DNA of 64,000 nucleotides from the NCBI RefSeq assembly GCF_003143975.1, contig NZ_QFVR01000004.1:62001-126000 (forward strand). Direction: 5' to 3'. Below the pieces are notes generated by a model. The model searched no databases, was not told the origin of the DNA, and was given only the letters and a program-made list of their open reading frames with translations. This DNA is from Kurthia sibirica (GTDB taxonomy: Bacteria; Bacillota; Bacilli; Bacillales_A; Planococcaceae). Within the stretch, counting starts at the first letter, position 1. Each line of letters opens with the position of its first letter. A program made the position numbers and the translations under genes. Positions 1-8,220 of the stretch are shown here, one piece after another.

Positions 1-167
1 CTACCCTCACCATGGATGACAACAACTCGAGTAGAATTATTGGCTTCAATACTGTTCATTGCTTCTTCGATTTCTCCGATTAAAGCTTGACTCATCGCAT
101 TAGCAGGTGGTCTATTAATCGTAATAATCGAAACCCCTTCGTCCTCTGTCACACGTAAAAACTCCAT
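1..167 (-). CDS. fadB: Enoyl-CoA hydratase/crotonase family protein, N-terminal part (cut by window edge)
   Basis: Translating the minus strand from the ATG at 167 gives 55 residues that begin MEFLRVTEDEGVSIITINRP and continue with PPANAMS and a VVVIHGEG segment. This is the typical opening beta-strand pattern of crotonase-fold enoyl-CoA hydratases, which hydrate trans-2-enoyl-CoA in beta-oxidation. A strong ribosome site (AGGGGGAG) lies just upstream. The gene follows fadR on the same strand, as fadB does in the B. subtilis lcfA-fadR-fadB-etfB-etfA operon, and that order supports the name. The oxyanion-hole and catalytic region lies outside the window, so hydratase and isomerase members of the family cannot be told apart here. 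Confidence 0.75.
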   Translation of the reverse strand, partial: MEFLRVTEDEGVSIITINRPPANAMSQALIGEIEEAMNSIEANNSTRVVVIHGEG

Positions 168-202
168 TGTTTCTCCCCCTTTGTAATCACTCTATGTAAT
201 AA

Positions 203-232
203 AGAGTAGGGAGAAAATTACTCCCATACTCA
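203..232 (-). terminator. Hairpin between fadR and fadB
   Basis: GAGTAGGGAG (204-213) pairs with CTCCCATACTC (221-231) with one bulge around a 7-nt loop. It lies directly after the fadR stop. The T-run that follows on the minus strand is short, so this may be a weak terminator, or an attenuator or processing site that lowers expression of downstream genes. Confidence 0.4.
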
Positions 233-234
233 TT

Positions 235-816
235 TTACGCTTTTATGCCATTTAATAACAATTGATATACCTTAGAAGCTTGAGAATTTAGGTCGAATTT
301 GTGATCCTTCATTACCCATGAGGTTGTCACTTCATCAATTGTTCCAAATATTAATTGACGGGCTAATCGTATATCCATCTCTTTTGAGAAGGCGCCACTT
401 TCTACACCTTCAACCAATATAGCATCTAGTTGATCTAAATATTCTTTAAGAATAGAGTTGATTTGTAGGCGTAAATCTTTATTGGACTGTCTCAATTCAA
501 GCTGCGTTACGCGAGATAAAAAAGTATCATTTGATAATACTTTAAAATGATTTTCTATCATCAATCGGAGTTTTTCAGAAGGCGTCGTATCCTCTTGAAT
601 AATTTCCTGTAGGTTTTCGATAAATAATGACATTTTCTCTTGGAATACAGAAATCAAAATATCTTCTTTATTTTTAAAGTATAGATAGATTGTTCCGTCT
701 GCCACGCCTGCTTGTTTTGCAATTTTAGATACTTGTGCTTGGTGATAACCATTATCTGCTATCACAATTACTGCTGCATCTACAATTTGTTTGTACTTTG
801 GTTTTTCTTTTTTCAC
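235..816 (-). CDS. fadR: TetR-family fatty-acid degradation repressor FadR
   Basis: This 193-residue protein has an N-terminal TetR helix-turn-helix (about residues 8-54, with QVSKIAKQAGVADGTIYLYF) and an all-helical ligand-binding domain after it. Bacillus FadR represses beta-oxidation genes and is released by long-chain acyl-CoA. The start is a GTG with a GGTGGTGA ribosome site. It sits between lcfA and fadB as in B. subtilis, and a FadR-type palindrome (842-860) lies immediately upstream of its start, consistent with autoregulation. Length and recognition-helix sequence match the family closely. The ligand itself is assumed from the family. Confidence 0.93.
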   Translation of the reverse strand: MKKEKPKYKQIVDAAVIVIADNGYHQAQVSKIAKQAGVADGTIYLYFKNKEDILISVFQEKMSLFIENLQEIIQEDTTPSEKLRLMIENHFKVLSNDTFLSRVTQLELRQSNKDLRLQINSILKEYLDQLDAILVEGVESGAFSKEMDIRLARQLIFGTIDEVTTSWVMKDHKFDLNSQASKVYQLLLNGIKA

Positions 817-841
817 ATTGTCACCACCAATAACCCTAAAT

Positions 842-860
842 ATGAATGATTATTCATTCA
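842..860. promoter_or_regulatory. FadR operator upstream of fadR
   Basis: ATGAATGATTATTCATTCA is a near-perfect palindrome of the TGAATGA-N-TATTCATTCA type known for Bacillus FadR. It lies between the lcfA stop and the fadR start and would let FadR control its own gene and fadB separately from lcfA. Confidence 0.8.
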
Positions 861-910
861 CTTATTATAATAGTATTTAAGTGTAGTAATGTCAAGTATT
901 TTGATCATCT

Positions 911-2596
911 TTACACTTGTTGTTGTTTCTCTTTTTCTTCATCAATTAATGTTCTTCTTAATATTTTGCCGACCGCTGTTTTTGGCAGCTCATTTCTAAA
1001 CTCATATATACGAGGTACTTTATATGACGCAAGACTCTTACGACTAAATGTATTCAGTTCACCTTCCGTAATCGTTGATCCTTCTTTTAAAACGATAAAA
1101 GCTTTTACGGTTTCTCCACGATATGGATCCGGTACACCAACTACTACACACTCGACAATATCTGTATGTTCATATAATACTTCTTCCACTTCTCGTGGAT
1201 AAATATTAAAACCACCGGCAATGATGACATCTTTTTTACGATCAACAACATAGAAAAAACCTTCATCATCCATATAACCAAGATCCCCCGTTAATAACCA
1301 ACCATCTTTTAAAGTCATCTCTGTATCTTCTGGACGATTCCAATAGCCTTTCATAACTTGTGGGCCTTTTACCGCGATTTCACCGATTTCACCGTTTGGT
1401 ACTTGCTCCGTTGTACCGTCGGCAAATATTCGTGAATCTGTATCTGGCCACGGAATACCGATCGAGTTTTTACGTCGAATATCCTCATAGACAAGATTGG
1501 CATGTGTTACTGGAGAAGATTCTGTTAATCCGTACCCTTCAACGAGTTTGCCACCTGTCAACTCTTCAAATTTTTCTTGTACTTCAGCTGGTAATGAAGC
1601 TGAACCACTAATACATGCTTTAATAGAAGATAAATCGTATTTTGTAATATTCGGATTATTTATGAGACCAATATAAATAGTTGGTGCTCCAGGGAATAAT
1701 GTCGGTTTTTGCTTTTCAATCGTCTTTAATACGGTCTCGCTATCAAATTTCGGTAAGAGGATCATTTTGGCATTTTTTAAGATGCTTAATAATAGCACAG
1801 TCGTCATACCATATACATGGAAAAATGGCAGTACACCCAAAATCGACTCATCATCGCCTCTAGAATCTGTCAACCATACTTCACACATTCTTACATTTGC
1901 TACGAGATTTTTATGCGTCAACATAACCCCTTTTGGAAAACCAGTCGTACCGCCAGTATATTGTAGTAATGCGACGTCCTCTTCACAATTGAAATCTAAT
2001 TCAATTGGTTTTGTTGGCGATGTTTTAAGTATTTCAACAAATAAGTGATTAACGCCGCTATGCGATACTTCAACTTTAAAACCATTCTCACGTTTTTGTA
2101 CAAAAGGATATAAAATATTTTTGGGGAAAGGTAAAAAATCTTTCACACTCGTCACAATAACATTTTCTAAAGTTGTCTGTTTGAATACTTTCATAATTCT
2201 TGGATAGAGCAGGTCTAAAGTTAAAATGATTTTTGCGCCAGAGTCGTTTATTTGGTACTCGATTTCACGTTCAGTATACAGAGGGTTCGTCATAACAACT
2301 ACACCACCAGCATATAACACGCCAAAGTAACCAATAACAGCCTGCGGTGAATTTGGTAACATAATGGCTACCCGATCCCCTTTTTGAACACCTAATTTTT
2401 GTAAATAATTCGCAAATTTAAGCGCATCTGAGTAAACTTCTGTATAAGAAATGTCTTTCCCCATAAAATGAATAGCCGTTTTATTTGGAGTAAGCTTTGC
2501 TGCATCAGTTAAAAAATGCTGCAACGGCATTTCTTCATAATTGAGCGTTCCCGGAATATAATCTGGATAATGCTGTAACCATACTTTTTCAGTCAT
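911..2596 (-). CDS. lcfA: Long-chain fatty-acid--CoA ligase
   Basis: This 561-residue acyl-CoA synthetase of the ANL superfamily activates long-chain fatty acids to acyl-CoA with ATP, the entry step to beta-oxidation. Visible motifs are the P-loop-like A3 (LQYTGGTTGFPKGVMLTH, near residue 215), the GYGLTESSP motif near 355, the LTGDLGYMDDEGF motif with the ribose-binding Asp, and the C-terminal KTAVGKILRR containing the catalytic Lys. The length equals that of B. subtilis LcfA. The ATG start has a GAAGGAG ribosome site 9 bases upstream. A FadR box lies upstream at 2772-2790 and fadR follows, so acyl-CoA-sensitive repression is likely. Confidence 0.95.
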   Translation of the reverse strand: MTEKVWLQHYPDYIPGTLNYEEMPLQHFLTDAAKLTPNKTAIHFMGKDISYTEVYSDALKFANYLQKLGVQKGDRVAIMLPNSPQAVIGYFGVLYAGGVVVMTNPLYTEREIEYQINDSGAKIILTLDLLYPRIMKVFKQTTLENVIVTSVKDFLPFPKNILYPFVQKRENGFKVEVSHSGVNHLFVEILKTSPTKPIELDFNCEEDVALLQYTGGTTGFPKGVMLTHKNLVANVRMCEVWLTDSRGDDESILGVLPFFHVYGMTTVLLLSILKNAKMILLPKFDSETVLKTIEKQKPTLFPGAPTIYIGLINNPNITKYDLSSIKACISGSASLPAEVQEKFEELTGGKLVEGYGLTESSPVTHANLVYEDIRRKNSIGIPWPDTDSRIFADGTTEQVPNGEIGEIAVKGPQVMKGYWNRPEDTEMTLKDGWLLTGDLGYMDDEGFFYVVDRKKDVIIAGGFNIYPREVEEVLYEHTDIVECVVVGVPDPYRGETVKAFIVLKEGSTITEGELNTFSRKSLASYKVPRIYEFRNELPKTAVGKILRRTLIDEEKEKQQQV

Positions 2597-2771
2597 TTCA
2601 CATCTACTCCTTCTATTGAATTATAGAAAACTAACTTTAACAATATAGTTATTTTGTGAGCGCTTCCATAAAATATATGTCCTATATGTCTGGCCTTCAA
2701 AGTTCATAGCTCCTAGGTCAACGATGTTCTACTTCTCAACAAACTACTATATACATATTACTTTACCACAA

Positions 2772-2790
2772 ATGAATGACTATTCACATT
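2772..2790. promoter_or_regulatory. FadR operator upstream of lcfA
   Basis: ATGAATGACTATTCACATT matches the FadR box with an intact left half and a degenerate right half. It lies about 175 bases upstream of the lcfA start, where the lcfA promoter would be expected. Confidence 0.65.
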
Positions 2791-3190
2791 GTAAAAGCGT
2801 ATTATTTTCTATTTAAAAACATTTTTTTCTTCTATAAGTTGTTTTTTTACATAGATTGAGCGTTTGCACATTTCATTCATTTCTCCATTCCACAACCAAT
2901 CTCCTTCCTTTTACTATCATTTTTCCCTTTATCCTATTATTACCAAACATATTATTTTATTAACATAAACTAATTTCTCACTACTATACACTGTTTGTTT
3001 CTCTCATTTAATTGACCTGCTTATAAAAGATTACCCTTCCTAAAAATGATTGACATAAGTAGAGGAATAAAGAACTTCTAACGATTAAAGTACCATGGCA
3101 TGACGACATCATTTAGTAAAAAATATCGATCCATCATTTCAAGTTGGAATAGAAGAATGTACAAGCAATGTTTCATTGGTTTTTAACGAT
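2791..3190. other. Intergenic AT-rich stretch between lcfA and the PadR operon
   Basis: There is no coding signal here. It lies between divergent transcription units and contains runs of A/T. A TTGACA-like hexamer near 3049 could belong to a plus-strand promoter, but no convincing -10 partner is seen at the right distance. Confidence 0.4.
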
Positions 3191-3227
3191 TTCACATGAT
3201 ACTATGTATAACGTAGTATCATGTGAA
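3191..3227. promoter_or_regulatory. Perfect 14-bp inverted repeat, probable PadR operator
   Basis: TTCACATGATACTA (3191-3204) is repeated as its exact reverse complement at 3214-3227, with a 9-bp centre. PadR-family repressors commonly bind such ATGT/ACAT-containing dyads and control their own operon. The padR start lies 68 bases downstream, so autoregulation is inferred. A short-stem attenuator is less likely because no T-run follows. Confidence 0.65.
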
Positions 3228-3294
3228 AGATAGTAATATTACACATATATTTTAGAGAACTTCAGCGTTTAAGGTCGGTTTAGGAGGTGATCGT

Positions 3295-3612
3295 ATGGAT
3301 GTACAATTAAAAAGAGGCCTATTAGAAGCTTGCGTATTAACAGTTCTCTCCAAAGAAGACTCTTATGGATACAAAATAATCAAAGATTTATCGGAGCATA
3401 TTAAGGTTACTGAATCAACATTGTATCCAATTTTAAAACGTTTAGAGACCCAGAATTGCGTATCCGTTTATTCGATTGAACATAACGGTCGGTTGCGTAA
3501 ATATTACACAATAGAGCAACAAGGTAAAGATAAAATCCAAGATTTTCTAGATGATTGGGCGTCCCTGTTAACTCTACATAAATTCGTTCAGGAAGGAGCA
3601 AATAGTGAATAA
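3295..3612 (+). CDS. PadR-family transcriptional regulator
   Basis: This 105-residue winged-helix protein shows the PadR core: LLEACVLTVLSKEDSYGYKI, then VTESTLYPILKRLE (recognition helix and wing entry), and RKYYTIEQQGK. The C-terminal helix for dimerisation is short, as in the PadR subfamily 2 that accompanies DUF1700/DUF4097 genes. A strong TTTAGGAGGTGAT ribosome site precedes the ATG. Its 3' end overlaps the next gene by 8 bases, so the two are translationally coupled. It probably represses this three-gene operon through the palindrome at 3191-3227. The inducer is unknown; cell-envelope stress is a family-based guess. Confidence 0.9.
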   Translation: MDVQLKRGLLEACVLTVLSKEDSYGYKIIKDLSEHIKVTESTLYPILKRLETQNCVSVYSIEHNGRLRKYYTIEQQGKDKIQDFLDDWASLLTLHKFVQEGANSE

Positions 3613-4177
3613 ATTAGAATATTTATCCGAACTAGGGGCTAAGCTAAGAACCCTACCTCGCAGTGAACTCAACAAAGTCCTGTCATATTATTCAGAAATC
3701 ATTGATGATCGTATGGAAGATGGCATGAGTGAAGTACATGCAGTATGTGGCCTTGGAGATATCGATGAGATCGCACAAGAGGCAATACTTGAAGCTACCC
3801 CTTTCTCAAACCTCATTATCCCTAGTAGATCACTTTCAACAGTAGATATTTTACTCTTAGTTATGTCGACCCCTTTAATCATTGCTTTATTTACACTGAT
3901 CCTCGTTTTTTATGCAGGTATATGGTTATCAATCATCGGGCTATTTTTACTTGATCTTTCTTTTATATTGGTTGGGATAACGGGAATTATTGCTTCGATT
4001 GTCGATTTTAGTGAGAATAGTGCAATTCAGATTCTTATGTTTATTGTCAGTTTAATTGCTATTGGGATTGGCATCTTTGCCTATTCCCCAATTAAAGTGC
4101 TTTCCCAAAAAATAGTAGGGCTGACTACATGGTTCATGCGGAAGATTAAATTAAGATTATTTAGAAAGAGGGTATAA
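3605..4177 (+). CDS. DUF1700 (HAAS domain) integral membrane protein
   Basis: This 190-residue protein starts with GTG inside the end of padR. Residues 1-60 form the helical HAAS-type domain (LRTLPRSELNKVLSYYSEII, then DRMEDGMSEVHAVCGLGDIDEIAQE), which is the DUF1700 signature. Three to four hydrophobic segments follow (about 80-105, 108-135 and 140-160), and the C-terminus is basic. Such proteins sit in the membrane between a PadR regulator and a DUF4097 protein in many Firmicutes. The role is uncharacterised; sensing or signal relay to PadR is inference. Confidence 0.85.
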   Translation: MNKLEYLSELGAKLRTLPRSELNKVLSYYSEIIDDRMEDGMSEVHAVCGLGDIDEIAQEAILEATPFSNLIIPSRSLSTVDILLLVMSTPLIIALFTLILVFYAGIWLSIIGLFLLDLSFILVGITGIIASIVDFSENSAIQILMFIVSLIAIGIGIFAYSPIKVLSQKIVGLTTWFMRKIKLRLFRKRV

Positions 4178-4180
4178 AGA

Positions 4181-4990
4181 ATGAAAAAAATATTTAAAAA
4201 AATGCCAACAGTGATTATTATGCTTAGTTTAGTCATTAGTATTTCAGCTTGTACAACGAATTCAGATTCGCAGAAAAAATCGACTTCATTTGCAGAAAAA
4301 AATTATGCAATTGACGCGAAAAAAATTGAACAAATATCACTGTCTGCCAAAGGGCGTACAGTTGAAGTAATCGAATCGACCGACAAGAAGATTCATATCA
4401 AGTACTTTGAAAATGACAAAGAATTTTACGAAGTACATGTTACAAATAAAAATGAATTGGCGATGAAATTGGTAACAAATAAAAATTGGAAAGACTATGT
4501 GGGTTTAAATACTGAGAAAGCTCATCGTATTGTACAACTAGCTGTTCCAAATGGCATTTCTAGTGGAATAAAAATACGTACATCAAAAGGAAATATTACT
4601 TTATCTGATGTGAACTTAGATGGCGCAGTAGAAGCCATAACCTCAAATGGCATGATAGAAATTACAGATACAAAAGTGAATAAACATTTGAAATTAGAAA
4701 CGAAAAATGATGACCTCGTTTTGTCCGGAGTAAGTGCAAAAAATTCCATCGATGCTACAAGTTCAAATGGTGATATACAAGTGAAAAAAGTTGCCGTTGA
4801 AGACGCCTTGAAATTAACAACGAAAAATGGTGATATCACAGGAACTATTATTGGCTCATATGATGCATTTAGTATTTCTAGTAATGCTTCTAAAGGTAAA
4901 AATAACCTTCCAGAAAATAAAAAAAATGGCGATACGAATTTAAACGTCACTACAAATAATGGTGACATACATCTTGAGCTTGTTGAATAA
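4181..4990 (+). CDS. DUF4097-family lipoprotein (repetitive beta protein)
   Basis: This 269-residue protein has a lipoprotein signal (hydrophobic 10-22, lipobox ISAC with Cys near 24), so it should be anchored outside the membrane. The rest is built of short repeated beta motifs such as SSNGDIQVKKV, TKNGDITG and TNNGDIHLELVE, the beta-helix-like pattern of DUF4097/LiaG-type proteins. It starts 3 bases after the DUF1700 stop, so it is the last gene of the padR operon. Members of this group are often linked to cell-envelope stress responses; a precise function is not known. Confidence 0.85.
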   Translation: MKKIFKKMPTVIIMLSLVISISACTTNSDSQKKSTSFAEKNYAIDAKKIEQISLSAKGRTVEVIESTDKKIHIKYFENDKEFYEVHVTNKNELAMKLVTNKNWKDYVGLNTEKAHRIVQLAVPNGISSGIKIRTSKGNITLSDVNLDGAVEAITSNGMIEITDTKVNKHLKLETKNDDLVLSGVSAKNSIDATSSNGDIQVKKVAVEDALKLTTKNGDITGTIIGSYDAFSISSNASKGKNNLPENKKNGDTNLNVTTNNGDIHLELVE

Positions 4991-5091
4991 TTTTTAAACT
5001 ATTAGCGTATCTAAATAAACAGGATTCAAGATTATTGGTTTTGTTTGAGTAGTCAATCGCTCATATACTTTTAGTGGAGCCATTTCAATCA

Positions 5092-5138
5092 AAAAAGCTA
5101 TTGTTTTGACAAATATTTTGTCAAAACAATAGCTTTTT
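5092..5138. terminator. Bidirectional terminator after the padR operon
   Basis: This is a 22-bp near-perfect stem (5092-5113 with 5117-5138) around a 3-nt loop. A-rich sequence lies on one side and T-rich on the other, so it can end plus-strand transcription from the DUF4097 gene and minus-strand transcription from yshE. Confidence 0.85.
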
Positions 5139-5304
5139 ATAGGACTACATCTTTTGTGAAATAGTTGTATTAAGGTCTACCAAAAGTGATATTTGTTTAA
5201 ATAACCTCAATAAATAGGATAAAATTAAAGGCATTACCATGAATAATCCCCAAGAGGAGTACTCATAGATAATCCCTCGACTGAATTGCTTCAGTCACTT
5301 GAAA

Positions 5305-5388
5305 TTAGAAACGACGATACATATAAACTACACCCACGATGATGAAGGCTACGCAGCATAGCAGTAAGACTTTAGATAATTTTTCCAT
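5305..5388 (-). CDS. Small single-pass membrane protein (27 aa) after yshE
   Basis: The minus-strand ATG at 5388 opens a 27-codon ORF: a short MEKLSK head, a hydrophobic run (VLLLCCVAFIIVGVVYMY) and a basic RRF tail ending in TAA. An AGGTGA ribosome site lies 7 bases upstream, and the ORF begins 23 bases after the yshE stop, so the two can share a transcript. The layout (positive-inside tail, one membrane helix) is that of real bacterial miniproteins. I recognise no family; homologues downstream of other yshE genes would confirm it. Confidence 0.5.
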   Translation of the reverse strand: MEKLSKVLLLCCVAFIIVGVVYMYRRF

Positions 5389-5411
5389 TCGTCTTTCACC
5401 TGTGCCTCTCT

Positions 5412-5822
5412 TTAGGAAATACTTGCGCCAATTACAAAGGACAAACCAACTGAAATAGTCAATGATATGAATCCAACAGAGCGATTGTCTTTTTCAATTT
5501 CTTCATCAATTTTGAATGCAGGTGTTAAAAATTCATAGAGTAAGTAAGCAATAATTAATAAGACGAAACCAAACATGCCCCAACCGATCATTTCAAGTAG
5601 TGTATTATTCTTCTCTATTGAATAACGAAAAATATTACAAATACCGATTATTTTCCCACCTGTTGCAAAAGCAACTGCCATATTACCATTTTTTATTTCT
5701 TGCCAATTCTTATAGCGTGTCACCATTTCAAATAATGCCATCGCTAATACTAGGCATAATACAACAACACTAAAATAACCCGTCATTATGACTACAGGGT
5801 AGTTCCAAAAATCTGCTAGCAT
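5412..5822 (-). CDS. yshE: DUF350-family membrane protein YshE
   Basis: This 136-residue protein has four predicted membrane helices (about 11-33, 47-64, 77-97 and 115-134) and a charged loop (FKIDEEIEKDNRSVGF) between the last two. Pattern and size fit DUF350. In B. subtilis yshE lies directly after mutS2, as here, with 21 bases between the genes. The function is unknown; it is probably co-transcribed with polX-mutS2. The start has an ATGGAGGAAATGGG ribosome region. Confidence 0.8.
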   Translation of the reverse strand: MLADFWNYPVVIMTGYFSVVVLCLVLAMALFEMVTRYKNWQEIKNGNMAVAFATGGKIIGICNIFRYSIEKNNTLLEMIGWGMFGFVLLIIAYLLYEFLTPAFKIDEEIEKDNRSVGFISLTISVGLSFVIGASIS

Positions 5823-5843
5823 CCCATTTCCTCCATCATATGA

Positions 5844-8207
5844 CTATTTTAGTTCTGCTATTGTCACACCGTAGCCGCCTTCACTTGCTTCACCAAAATT
5901 GTAGCTCTTCACGCGTGGATGGCGTTTCAATAATTCTTGAACCCCCTTACGTAAGGCCCCTGTACCTTTACCATGAATAATTGACACGCGGTGATAATTC
6001 GACAATAATGCGTCATCGATATATTTCTCTGTGCGCATGAGGGCATCTTCATAACGTTCACCACGTAAATCCAACTCAAGTTTTACAGCTTCGCGTCCAC
6101 GAACACTTGAAACATTAACCGTTTGTTTTTCTTTTTCTGGTTTAATATACTGTAAATCATCTTCTTCAATCTTCATTTTTAGAATACCAATTTGTACAAT
6201 CCATTCGCCATTGGATGTTTTATCGATTAGTACACCTTTTTGACCATAACTTACTACTTTTACTTCGTCACCTTTTTTAAGTTCCTGGGCTCTTTCATTT
6301 AGTTGACGTTGTTTTTTCAGTATTCTATTCTCTTTTGGTGCTGCCTCATCTAAACGTTTTCTAGCATCAATAATTTCATGCTCTTTCACGACTTTATTGG
6401 CATTGATACGCATTTTATGCAATTCATCGATGACAGCTTCAGCTTCTTGCTTCGCTGCTTCAACAATTTTCTTCGCTTTTTCTTTTGCTTTTTTATCTAA
6501 TTCTTCTTTGCGATCTTCATATTCTTGTAAACGCGCATCCAAATCTGCCTGTAAGGTCTGGGCTTCAGCCAATAAACGTGCTGATTCTTCAGCGTCTTTT
6601 TCAGCAGCTCGACGAGATTCGTCCAATGAAGCAATCATCGATTCTACTTCATGCGTTTCCGTACCTACATAAGCTTTTGATGTTTCAATAATATGTTCTG
6701 GCAATCCAAGACGTTTTGAAATTTCAAAAGCGTTGGAACGTCCCGGTACACCAATGAGTAAACGGTAGGTCGGGCTCAATGTTTCCACATCAAACTCTAC
6801 GCTCGCATTAATAACCGCATCACGATTATAACCATATGCTTTTAGTTCAGGGTAATGCGTTGTGGCCATAACGCGTGCACCTCGACCATGTACCTCATCT
6901 AAAATAGCAATGGCTAATGAAGCACCCTCTTGTGGGTCTGTTCCCGCCCCTAATTCATCAAATAATACAAGTGACTGATCATCGAATTTTTTCAAGATAT
7001 CGACGATGTTTACCATATGACTAGAGAATGTCGATAAACTTTGCTCAATCGATTGCTCGTCACCAATATCAGAGAAAATTTGATCAAAGACAGCCATTTG
7101 TGAGCCATCAAGTGCAGGAATCGGGATACCCGCCTGTGCCATCATTGTAAAGAGACCAACTGTTTTAAGCGTAACTGTTTTACCACCTGTATTTGGCCCA
7201 GTAATGACGATTGCGGTGTATTCTTTACCAAATTCAATATCATTGGCAACCGCTGTTTCAGGATCGAGCAAAGGATGCTTCGCCTGTGTAATTTTAATAT
7301 AACCGTCATCATTCATAAGCGGTTTTGAACATTTATTTGCTTGGCCAAATTTTGCTTTTGCAAAAATCATATCGATTTGTCCTAGAAGTTGTACGAGAAC
7401 GAATAGTTCATGTGCGACTTCCTGTACTTTCGCAGACAATTCAGCTAAAATACGATCAATTTCTGCCTTTTCCTTCGCTTTTAAACTACTAATTTCATTG
7501 TTGGATTGTACGACTGAATCCGGTTCGATATACAAGGTTTGACCTGATGATGATTGGTCATGCACAACCCCACCATAATGACTGCGGTACTCTGCTTTTA
7601 CAGGAATAACAAAGCGATCATTACGAATAGTAATAATGGTGTCTGATAACATCTTCGCCGCATTGGCCCCACGTGTTAAACTAGCCAATTTATCACGTAC
7701 TCGCCCTTCTTGCATACGCAATGACTGACGAATTGAACGCAAAGCCACACTTGCAGAATCTGCAACATTGGCATTTTCATCGATACAACTATTAATTTCA
7801 TTTTGTAAACCTGTCAGCATAGGAATTTCTTCCTTTTTTGCGATGAATGCAGGAATCGAAATATCTTCTAACGCAACGATATCCTCGATAAATTCTCGAA
7901 AGATACGGCTTGCACGAATCGTTGAAGAAATCTCCATTAATTCACTTGGACTTAATACACCGCCAATTTGTGCACGTTTTGATGCTGGACGTATATCAAA
8001 AATACCACCTAAAGGCACACTTCCTTTAACACGTAAGATAGATAGTGCTTCATCCATTTCGTCTAAAAGAGCGTTGACCTCTATCAACGTAACTTTGGGT
8101 TCCAATTGTTCAATGGCTACTTTGCCAAGTGTATTCGTACAATATTTTGATACTTTGTCAATTATTTTATCATATTCTAGTGTTTTCAATGCGCGTTGTG
8201 CGATCAT
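5844..8207 (-). CDS. mutS2: Endonuclease/ribosome-rescue ATPase MutS2
   Basis: This 787-residue protein has MutS-type core and clamp domains (about 1-310), an ABC ATPase with Walker A GPNTGGKT near residue 335 and Walker B VLFDELGAGTDP, a long coiled coil (about 515-630), a KOW-like segment (KKGDEVKVVSYGQKG) and a C-terminal Smr nuclease domain (LDLRGERYEDA, then IIHGKGTGALR). The mismatch-recognition domain of MutS is absent, which defines MutS2. In Bacillus, MutS2 acts in recombination control and in splitting collided ribosomes. The start has a GAGGAGGTG site and lies 13 bases after the polX stop. The B. subtilis protein is nearly the same length. Confidence 0.95.
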   Translation of the reverse strand: MIAQRALKTLEYDKIIDKVSKYCTNTLGKVAIEQLEPKVTLIEVNALLDEMDEALSILRVKGSVPLGGIFDIRPASKRAQIGGVLSPSELMEISSTIRASRIFREFIEDIVALEDISIPAFIAKKEEIPMLTGLQNEINSCIDENANVADSASVALRSIRQSLRMQEGRVRDKLASLTRGANAAKMLSDTIITIRNDRFVIPVKAEYRSHYGGVVHDQSSSGQTLYIEPDSVVQSNNEISSLKAKEKAEIDRILAELSAKVQEVAHELFVLVQLLGQIDMIFAKAKFGQANKCSKPLMNDDGYIKITQAKHPLLDPETAVANDIEFGKEYTAIVITGPNTGGKTVTLKTVGLFTMMAQAGIPIPALDGSQMAVFDQIFSDIGDEQSIEQSLSTFSSHMVNIVDILKKFDDQSLVLFDELGAGTDPQEGASLAIAILDEVHGRGARVMATTHYPELKAYGYNRDAVINASVEFDVETLSPTYRLLIGVPGRSNAFEISKRLGLPEHIIETSKAYVGTETHEVESMIASLDESRRAAEKDAEESARLLAEAQTLQADLDARLQEYEDRKEELDKKAKEKAKKIVEAAKQEAEAVIDELHKMRINANKVVKEHEIIDARKRLDEAAPKENRILKKQRQLNERAQELKKGDEVKVVSYGQKGVLIDKTSNGEWIVQIGILKMKIEEDDLQYIKPEKEKQTVNVSSVRGREAVKLELDLRGERYEDALMRTEKYIDDALLSNYHRVSIIHGKGTGALRKGVQELLKRHPRVKSYNFGEASEGGYGVTIAELK

Positions 8208-8220
8208 TCAAAACACCTCC

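Noticed and set aside
4522-4968. 148-codon minus-strand ORF inside the DUF4097 gene
   Set aside because: It is the antisense shadow of a repetitive beta protein with a clear lipoprotein signal on the plus strand.
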